A DNA stretch of 64,000 nt from Lentinus brumalis. Taxonomy: Eukaryota > Basidiomycota > Agaricomycetes > Polyporales > Polyporaceae. Of the stretch, positions 56,418-64,000 are shown piece after piece; positions within the stretch are counted from its first letter, which is position 1; every line of letters begins with the position of its first letter. A program made the position numbers and the translations under genes. The stretch is taken from the NCBI GenBank assembly GCA_001792895.1, contig MARA01000001.1:2542001-2606000 (forward strand). The letters are read 5' to 3'. The notes under the pieces were generated by a model. The model did no database searches, was not told where the DNA came from, and was given only the letters and a program-made list of their open reading frames with translations.

Positions 56418-56841
56418 TAGAGCCGAGCAAGATCGAGGACCAGGACGACGACCAGGACCAGGACTAGGACCAGGACCAGGAGGCCGGGACGACCAGGATC
56501 AGGACCAGGAGGCCAGTACGACGCTCAGGACCAGGACCGGGACCAGGAGGCCAGGACGACGACCAGGACCAGGAGCCGAGGACAAGGACTAGGACCAGGA
56601 GCCGAGGACTAGGACCAGGACCAGGAGGCCAGGACGACGACCAGGACCAGGAGCCGAGGACAAGGACTAGGACCAGGAGCCGAGGACTAGGACCAGGACC
56701 AGGAGCCGAGGACCATAACCAGGACGCGGAGACCAGGACCATAACCAGGACGCGGAGACCAGGACCAGGACCAGGACCAGGACCAGGACCAGGAGACTAG
56801 GACCAGGACCAGGACCAGGACCAGGACCAGGACCAGGAGGA
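56418..56841. repeat. GGACCA-based minisatellite with 78-bp higher-order unit
   Basis: Built from the hexamer GGACCA and variants (GGACGA, GGAGCC, GGACTA). A longer unit starting at GAGGCCAGGACGACG (56547) recurs at 56625, giving a 78-bp period; the right end (about 56758-56838) is nearly pure GGACCA. The strand is strongly purine/C biased, and open frames across it are repeat artefacts. Confidence 0.9.
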
Positions 56842-57268
56842 AGGAGGTGGGGATGGTCGGGCCGGTTGGTTGGTTACCAATAGGTTGAGTCACTGTATCT
56901 TATAAATGCGTTATGGTTCCTCATCGCGCTGGGTTGGCGGGATTGGCCGCCCTTCATCCGACCTTCTCAGCGCGACTGCCCTGCGAAGCGGGGGGTTCAC
57001 TCTGTCACCTGCAGTGTTTGCTCGCCGTCCTCTCGTGCTTCGTCTGTTTGTTGTCAAAAGTATATCTCGGCCTTCGACTCGAGAAGCGGTCGTGTGCGTG
57101 CTTATGTCCTCAGGCTGTGGCTCAAGTTGGGCTCTCGTGATATATGGCTCTCGGGTTCTCGTGATTCTATGACAACGTACAGCTTTCATTGTGTGGCTAG
57201 ACAAAGCTACAAAACGTCTGTAACGGTACGTGCGGAGACAGAATACGAGGACGATAGACTACGGTAAA
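56842..57268. other. Spacer between the minisatellite and the next gene
   Basis: No gene recognised; ends at the 3' end of the minus-strand coiled-coil gene. Confidence 0.35.
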
Positions 57269-58003
57269 TCAATATACACGACGTTGTTCGGCGAGCTGGA
57301 GGCGAAGGTCGTTTACCTCTTGCTTGAGAGCCAAAACCTCTCTCTGGGTCTGCAAGTAGGATTGCCTGATGGCCGCGTGAATCTCCGCTGCAGTTTGTGT
57401 CTGTCTGTTGCAAATCTCATTGCACATCTTGGCGCACATGCTTTGGAAAACGGGTAAAAGTCGCATTTCCACCTCGTCTGTAACAGAGGGCGCTGTCCGA
57501 GAACACTGATGTAAGCAGCCACTCCTTCGTTGATGTGGCATGAACGCACCATCAACCGCCATCAACGTGTCCTCCTTGCGGAGCGTACGGGTCCGGGTGA
57601 CCGGGCGGAAAGTCTGAGCTGGCTGCGTGGGCGCGGAAGCCGCGATCAAGTGGGTCTCGGGTGCGCCAACGTGGCCAGAGATCGTGCTAGAGCTCTCTTG
57701 AGAGACGGAAAAGGTCGAGTCTTGCGAAGACGGGGGTGTCAGATTGAACGTTGACTCGGCGTCATCTGACGGGTCCTCGTCACCCTCAGCGACACTTGCG
57801 AGAGGCTGTTGGCTGCATTCTTTTGATCAGCTCGCCATCGCAGGTGCACTTCAGCGAGACACTTACATTCGAACGGCCTTCATTTGCGAGACCGGGGTTG
57901 CAACGCTGCTGTCCGGTGGACCGTAATCCAGATGAATTTCGCACTGGGTTTGATCCTGCTCTGGGATACGATGATACTGGAAGTTGAAATTTTGATTGTT
58001 CAT
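57269..58003 (-). CDS. Unrecognised protein with C-terminal coiled coil (2 exons, 226 aa)
   Basis: Exons 58003..57867 and 57812..57269 join in phase through GTAAGT..GCAG. The N terminus is Asn/Gln/Phe-rich (NNQNFNFQYHRIPEQDQ) without signal peptide; the middle is acidic and Ser-rich (EGDEDPSDDAES); then a basic patch (RPVTRTRTLRKED), a Met/Cys-rich segment (QSMCAKMCNEICN) and a helix ending REVLALKQEVNDLRLQLAEQ that should form a coiled coil. Two acceptors three to six bases apart are possible; the upstream one keeps the frame open. No homologue comes to mind. Confidence 0.65.
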
Positions 58004-59494
58004 CTTCGCCGGCGTCGACTTGCTGGGAGCCGGGGTGCTGTGCGGGGGTGAGTAAGGAGGATCCCCTGCCAGTCGCCCCCCTTATATTCGACATGGGACG
58101 GCTGAATGGCAAAGGGGCATTTGCGGAGATGATTGGCATTCAGCACCTCTAGCAAGACGGTCGCTGCCACGCATTGACGGGATTTGACAACAAAGAAACC
58201 TGACCAACGGTCAAAGGTCGGCCAAAGCGTGAAACGCTTTAGCGGTCTGGAAATGTTGTCAGCGGCCAGCCTTACGTGAACCGTATCAGCATGCAAAGCC
58301 ACATAAAGACGAAAGCGATGCTCACAAGGGCTGTCTTTCGTATCTTGACAATGACTGTGGCCGGGGGCGAAGCAAGCGGCTCTGCACCGGCTGGTGGGGG
58401 ACGCTGGCAAAGTGTGATCATGGCCGTCAAGTTATGGCCGTGTACAATCCTGCAACCGAGATCTCATGAATAAGTTAGACGGAATCACAAAGAGCGAACA
58501 CTCGGAGTAGCCACTTCCAGGACTCGGAGGTGTGCGTACAGCTTTGCCACGAGGAACATTTGCAGGCGCTTGCAAGTTCCCACTCGTTCCATTCCACCAA
58601 CATGAGTTACCAGCAGGACCTCAACTCAAGGATTCCTTGAATGGGAAGTTATGTGTTGGTAGGAGGATGCGTGAACGTATGGCTCGCCTAAGATGGAGGT
58701 GGCGGATACTGATACTGATTGCGTACGTAAGCAACAAAGTACTATATATGATAGCAAGTGCAGCCTTCACTCGCAGTTTAGCTCCCTTCTGCTAGTTTCG
58801 CACCTCGCCTTGCTCATAAACGACATCCTACAGCTTCTTAGGGCCTGATACTATTTGCTATGACAGTACTTGTGGTATTTTACGGCATACTCGTGTCCAG
58901 AAGCATATTAGGGCGCCTAGCGAAATTTGTACGCGGATTTTGAGCCTTAATGGAGAAATTTGACCTTGAAAACCACCTGGAATAACACAGTCAGGTCATC
59001 AGAGGTCCCCGCACAATTTACCGAATGAAAACGAGTGAGGATAGGTGAGGAGAGCGCGAGGATGCCGCCGTGAGCAGCAGCATGACCCGAAACAACGGAA
59101 TCAGTATCCGCGCGCCTCTGGCGCGCCCGCCCGAGCCAATTTTAGCACTATTAGCGGCCAGAAAACGCAGTTTTGAGGCTCCCCTCCATCTGAAGGTACG
59201 CCAAAATTGCTATACTATTGGAGAACTAAGCTATGATGATTGGCGAGGTGTCTACATTGAGCCCTCTCTCGAACCTCCTTCCTTTTCTATTTTCTTTTAT
59301 TATTATTCGAATTATTTACACAGCCACCCACCTCAGTATCGAGCCTGAACGTATTGTGTCGAACTCGAATCTCACGAGAACACGCGTCAGGTGGCTAAGG
59401 CGCCAAACCTAAGAAACGCGGTCATCCGTCGGGATACCTTGAGCTCGACCGCATACCATCGTCTTATCGGTTTGACACGGCGGGCATACCGGCG
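58004..59494. other. Intergenic, no supported gene
   Basis: About 1.5 kb, more AT-rich than the window average toward its right end; no gene or RNA identified. Confidence 0.4.
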
Positions 59495-60084
59495 TTTTCG
59501 ACCAGCGAAAAGTCGCTAAATAACGACTCCCCGTGCATGCCGATTTAGGCGCCTTTTCGCCGGCTTTCCGACCGGCGAAAAGGTAACCACCCGAGCCGCT
59601 ATCCTGCGCCTTTTCGCCGGTCGGAGAGGATACCTTTCCGCCGATTGTATTTGTCCGGCGAATAGTAGTGGGCGGGATTCCTTGCTGCGCGGGTATTCGA
59701 CCGGCGAATATTGGCTGGTCCGTTAGCCGATCATGCGGCCTTTGTGTTGAGCGAAAAGGCGTGCGCAAAGGTTAGCTGTCTCGCTCCTTTTCGCCCGTTG
59801 CTTAGGAGACCGGCCGATCGGCAAGCAGGGTTACCTTTTCGCCGGGAGAAAGGGCTCCCAAAATGCTGCCAGTTAGTCGGTCTAAAAGGCGCCTGATAGC
59901 CGGCCGAGGAGGTTGCCTTTCTGAGGACTTTTCGACCGACGAAAAGTCGCAGGAGCGGTTACCTCCACATACACATCCTCGCCAAACATTATACAAGCGA
60001 AAAGCCACCATCAACAGCGCCCCTTTTCGCCGGTCGAATATTCAAGGAATACCTTACCTTTTCGCCGGTCAGAAAGCCGGCGAC
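59495..60084. repeat. Cluster of short palindromes built on TTTTCG-ACCGG-CGAAAA
   Basis: At least nine copies or half-copies of CCTTTTCGCCGG / CCGGCGAAAAGG lie in both orientations over 590 bp. Perfect inverted pairs: 59495-59500 with 59506-59511; 59552-59563 with 59572-59583 (12-bp arms, 8-nt spacer); 59694-59699 with 59705-59710; 59926-59934 with 59940-59948 (9-bp arms). Loops are ACCAG, ACCGG or ACCGA. Single arms occur at about 59609, 59787, 59834, 60022 and 60057. It is not coding in any consistent frame. Confidence 0.85.
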
Positions 60085-60517
60085 TGCTGTGGGTACCTCT
60101 GTTTGTAAACTAGTAGTAATAAACGAATGTGATACTCGAGCTGCTTGGGTACTCGGATTGAGATGAGCCACAGGGATAGGAGATGGAATTAGCGGAGGAT
60201 GACTACAGTAATAACAGAGGATGGAACCTGATGCACGCATAGATAAGTATGTACAGAGACGCAATGTTGGGAACGGATTAAGTGCGTGATGCACGGACGG
60301 AAACGGCGTGGACTCAAGGCGCGCATCGAGAAGAACGGCCCGAGGTCGAAGATAATGGAAGACAGCAAAACGACACAAGGTCGCTTCGGATTGGAGCAGA
60401 ACGGAACAGCATTGCCAGAATTAAAGAAACGACGTGGCACCTGAATCAGCAGAAAGAAGGGAACGGCCCAGTGTCGGTTGGAGGAGAGGAGAACAGCACG
60501 GAGCTGAACGAACTGAG
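60085..60517. other. Spacer
   Basis: No gene recognised between the palindrome cluster and the 46-bp minisatellite. Confidence 0.35.
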
Positions 60518-60780
60518 AGAGATAGGGAACGGCGTGGAGTCGGATGGAGTGGAACGGACTGGACGAGATGGGAAACGGCGTGGAGTCGGATGGAGTGGAA
60601 CAGACTGGACGAGATGGGAAACAGCGCGGAGTGGGAAGGAGTGGAACGGACTGGACGAGATGGGAAACGGCACGGAGTGGGATGGAGTGGAACGGACTGG
60701 ACGAGATGGGAAACGGCGCGGAGTGGGATGGAATAGAACGGAAGGGAACAGCACTGAGTGGAACGGACTGAACGAGATGG
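60518..60780. repeat. 46-bp minisatellite
   Basis: Unit containing ACTGGACGAGATGGGAAAC recurs at 60558, 60604, 60650 and 60696 (46-bp steps), with a diverged copy after 60740. Units differ at a few positions (CGTGGAGTCGG versus CGCGGAGTGGG). Long open frames across it are products of the repeat, not genes. Confidence 0.85.
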
Positions 60781-60933
60781 GAAACGCATCGGGAGTAGGC
60801 AGGAGCCAAGCGGACTGGATCAGCGTGAATTGAAGAGAACCCGATGATGCGGAACAGAGCGGAGTAGGGGAGGATAGAAAGGAACGAATGAGAAAGGATT
60901 CAAACAGAAGAGATGAAGTCGCACCGGAACAAA

Positions 60934-63900
60934 TCACAACGTGAAGTCGTAATCCTCGTTGACAATCTCCAAGTCACGCACGTAGTAGTCCGGCTGCTTT
61001 GCAAGCCAGTCATCGTCGAAGCAGTTCTTCCACAGTCCTATTGGGGGGATTCCATCCTCTTCGGGGCCTTCGCGCTCCACGCGAACCCGCGGCGGATTGC
61101 CGCCAACTCGACGCTTTGCCCAGTCTTCGCGATACATCCTATCCAGAGCCCAGAGGAAGTTTCTGAGCTCCCGGCTCTGCCACTTGGCAATGATGATACG
61201 CCATACAGGCGGATGTTTCTTCTCAGGGCCGTCCGTTTCGTCGCCACTCATGCTAGTGGGCGTGAGGAGACTGAACAATTGGCGGTGCTGTTTGTAACCA
61301 CGCCTGATGAGGGTGACCTCGCGCGACTCGAAAAGCTGATGGCCAAAGTAAGCGTCGGGAGAATCTGGGGATGGTTCGACACATACCGTGGACATGCGCG
61401 ACGTACGTGCGACACGGCGAGCGCGCTTCAAGAGTTCTTCAGGAGACAGTGGCTTGTATGCCAAGGCCCAGCGCTGCCGACAGTAGCGCATATGCTCGTC
61501 GAGGACTGCGCCGATGTTCTCCCGGGTAAGGAGTACAGCCGGAGATGGCTTCGAGAAGAACGCGCCACCCGCCACGCGGGCAAGATAGTAGTCAATGAAA
61601 ACCGCGCGAGCTTCCTTGTTCAGGGGGAAACGTTTCCAACCATGCAGAGGCGCAAAGTCGACCCGGTAGTTGGTAGCAGTTGGGACAATGGACGGGTCTC
61701 TGGCAAGGTAAGCATCCATCTCCTCCTCAGTTATTGCGGGATAGTCCTCTGCAACCATCTTCCAGTCCGTGATATGTAGCATCTCTTCGAGAGTGTGCCT
61801 CACTCGAGCCTACGAGGTCTGGTCAGCTCCGCTCTCTGATGAGTGAGCCCGAGACGTACCTTCAAGCGGTTCTCGTGCACGTCGTCGCCTTCGGGTTCAG
61901 GATCGTCTCCTTTCTTGCGTCGTCCCTTCTGCTTCTTCGCTTTCTTCTCTGCTCGTGCGTGTCTCTTCTCCACTGACGGGCATTCGCCGGCGAGTTTCGT
62001 CTCGCGGATTGTCTTTGTCGGCTTCTCAGCCTGCTTCGTTGGTACGCCTGCAGTGATCGCGGAATGCATGTGCCGCATCTGGCTCGCGAACATTTTCCTG
62101 CAATAAGTCAGAGCAAGTTCATATCAGAATAAGCCATGTACGTACTGCGCTAACGTCTGGTCTTGGACGGCATGGGTCAAGTTTTGTAGTTGACCCATGA
62201 AGACAGAGGCGATGTCACCGCCCCCAAAGAATCCTGCAGACGGCTGCTGAGATGGTGACCCCGGGCCCTCGGCTTGATGCTGTGCGTGCGGCTGACGCGG
62301 CGAGTCAGAGACACCATGGAATGTGAACAACTGTGTACTCACTCGACGGTTCAGAGGTACCTCGGGTGCGCCTGAGCCTCCACTAATCTGGAAGACCTCA
62401 TACCTGGGAGCACCCGCTCTGATCGTGTCTGTTGACGGTCCAGCGTGAGCGTTATAGCCAGCATTTGTGAGTTCGTCCAACTCCATAGCGCGGCCCTACA
62501 ATTTCACGTGAGCGTCGTTCTACGAGGGCCGAAGTATGTAGATGATCTCACCTTCCCCTTGTCGACGCGTCCAGCGGATTCTTGGGATGGCTACGGACAG
62601 CAGTCAGACAGTCGCCAATCGCAGAGTTAGCCACGAATAGCGCACGCACGAGTTCGTCCATGTATGGGAGGATATCAGTGTCGGTCTCGATACGACCGGG
62701 ATGCTGCTCCGTGTGGTGCTCGGACTCCTGAGTCAAACGAGCATATTCGGCCTGTTGGGCCATATGTCTAGCCAAAGCCTCGCGGTAAACAGCCACCACA
62801 CGAGTCTGCCACTCAACACTGAGCCCACGCCACTCGTCCAAAGCTTGTTGCTCAGTCTGCGAACGACGTCAGCTTGAAGCTCATGCAGTTAGAAAACAAA
62901 TGCAGCTGACCAATATGGCGTCCATCCCATTATACACGCAATTGGCGACCCGCATCATTTCGATAACCTCGTCGGCTGAGAATACGACACGGGGTTGGGC
63001 AGTCGTATAGTCCTGCATCAGCGGGTCAGCGTGCTCAGGTGCCTGCATCGGCGCGTATGGCTGCTGCTGAGAAACGGGCTGCATCGGCGGCGGCTGGAGA
63101 CCTTGCATCGGCGGCGGCTGGAGACCTTGCATAGGTGGCTCCGCGTCGAGACGAGGGTGCATCGGCACCGGAGGCTGCTGCTGAGGAATCGGCTGCGGCG
63201 GCTGGAGACCTTGCATCGGGGGCGGCTGGAGACCTTGCATCGGGGGCGGCTGGAGACCTTGCATCGGCGGCGGTTGGAGACCTTGCATCGGCGGCGGCTG
63301 GAGACCTTGCATCGGCGGCGGCTGGAGAGCTTGCATCGGCGGCGGCTGGAGAGCTTGCATCGGCGGCGGTTGGAGACCTTGCATCGGCGGCGGCTGGAGA
63401 CCTTGCATCGGCGGCGGTTGGAGACCTTGCATCGGCGGCGGCTGGAGAGCTTGCATAGGTGGCTCCGCGTCGAGACGAGGGTGCATCGGCAGCACAGGCT
63501 GTTGCGGCGGCGGCTGGAGACCTTGCATCGGTGGCTCCGCGTCGAGACGAGGGTGCATCGGCAGCGGCGGTAGCCGGTGACCCTCCATCGGACGCAGCTG
63601 GAGACCTTGCATCGACAGTTGGAGACCTTGCATCGGTAGCTCCTCGTTGGGTCGAGATGGAGGCCGCTGCTGAGGAACCGGCTGCACCGGCGACTGGAGG
63701 CCGCGCATAGGCAGCTCGAGGTCCTGGCGCAATCGCGCGTACTGAGGACTGGGGTGCATTTGCGGCGACTGATGCTGCTGATGCTCATGAAGGGTGTCTC
63801 TGCGCGTGGTCTGAGGCTCACGTATGGTTCGCTGGAGGGATACGCGAGGAGAGACCGCAGGTGCCGGGAAAACGATTGGTGAGACTGAACGCGGTGGAGG

Positions 63901-64000
63901 GAGCTGCAAAGGGGGTATTTGCGGCCGCGGGATCTGCAGAGAACTCAATTAGTTACGTGCGGCGAAAAGTAGAACTACCGGGCTCACGGATTCCGATGCC
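60934..64000 (-). CDS. Unrecognised gene with MQGLQPPP octapeptide array; 5' end outside the window
   Basis: Exons from the right: partial 64000..63988, 63933..62911, 62856..62552, 62495..62146, 62097..61860 and 61809..60934 (stop). The second exon is Pro/Gln-rich with about 15 copies of (M/Q)QxLQPPP and three of PMHPRLDAEPPMQ. After it come helical, charged segments (TEQQALDEWRGLSVEW, DILPYMDELVRALF), a Gly/Gln-rich stretch, a Lys-rich cluster (KKAKKQKGRRKKGDD), and a folded-looking C terminus (HITDWKMVAEDYPAITEEE, WRIIIAKWQSRELRNFLWALDRMY, NCFDDDWLAKQPDYYVRD). The exon at 62552 is one base out of phase with the next; one extra base in the C4 run 62555-62558 would repair it. I suspect a multicopy, possibly transposon-associated family because of its layout beside repeats, but see no transposase motif. 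Confidence 0.65.
63075..63463. repeat. 24-bp coding minisatellite
   Basis: Unit GGCGGCTGGAGACCTTGCATC-G repeated about 12 times in the + strand, encoding MQGLQPPP or MQALQPPP on the minus strand. Units are nearly identical and all keep the 8-codon phase, so the array expands by whole octapeptides. Confidence 0.9.

Noticed and set aside
56464..56893. Minus-strand frames reading Trp-Ser and Leu-Val repeats
   Set aside because: Simple translation of the GGACCA minisatellite.
59495..60084. CRISPR-like array
   Set aside because: Repeats occur in both orientations with irregular spacing and the genome is eukaryotic.
60189..60937. Ser/Pro-rich minus-strand frames of up to 206 codons
   Set aside because: Translation of the 46-bp minisatellite; several frames are open for the same reason.
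62995..63821. Plus- and minus-strand Arg/Leu- and Ala-rich repeat frames
   Set aside because: Alternate-frame products of the 24-bp octapeptide array.

Overview
The window is nuclear DNA of a mushroom-forming basidiomycete (Agaricomycetes; a polypore-like white-rot fungus is plausible but not provable here). The evidence is many short introns of about 50-70 nt with GT..AG ends, a class I hydrophobin, a CPL1-like cysteine-rich secreted protein, Zn2Cys6 regulators, a CE12 pectin-side-chain esterase, and a chromodomain Ty3/gypsy retrotransposon. I rebuilt gene models by joining open frames at splice sites and checking that summed exon lengths are multiples of three.

Layout. 1-16.6 kb is ordinary gene-rich DNA: hydrophobin (-), mitochondrial processing peptidase beta (-), a family III CoA-transferase (+), a nuclear protein with two SUMO-interacting motifs (-), an ABHD12-type hydrolase (-) divergent from a borate/bicarbonate transporter (+), tRNA-Glu(CTC), a secreted protein with an internal duplication (-) and a mitochondrial bL31-like protein (+). 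16.6-22.2 kb holds only unresolved exon-like pieces. 22.2-23.5 kb is a CPL1-like secreted protein. 23.7-32.8 kb is the most dynamic part: two neighbouring paralogous short-chain dehydrogenase genes with identical seven-exon structure, the first split inside its nucleotide-binding motif by a 6,340-bp chromovirus with matching 259-bp LTRs and a perfect 5-bp target duplication. 35-39.5 kb carries a membrane-anchored histidine-phosphatase-fold protein, which has a 6-nt microexon and no recognisable His-Asp motif, and the RNA polymerase II import factor Iwr1. 40-48.5 kb is a three-gene group: two paralogous Zn2Cys6 transcription factors flanking a secreted rhamnogalacturonan acetylesterase. 49-58 kb has an F-box protein and three unrecognised proteins. 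56.4-60.8 kb is rich in minisatellites and in a short palindromic motif. The right edge (61-64 kb) is a minus-strand gene with an MQGLQPPP octapeptide array; it runs off the window.

Working together: the regulator-esterase-regulator group suggests local control of pectin side-chain deacetylation (inference). Several reading frames (CPL1-like, the 53.96-56.14 kb gene, the right-edge gene, the retrotransposon Gag/protease region) are rejoined by adding one base at a run of C on the + strand, so some apparent frameshifts may be consensus errors rather than biology.
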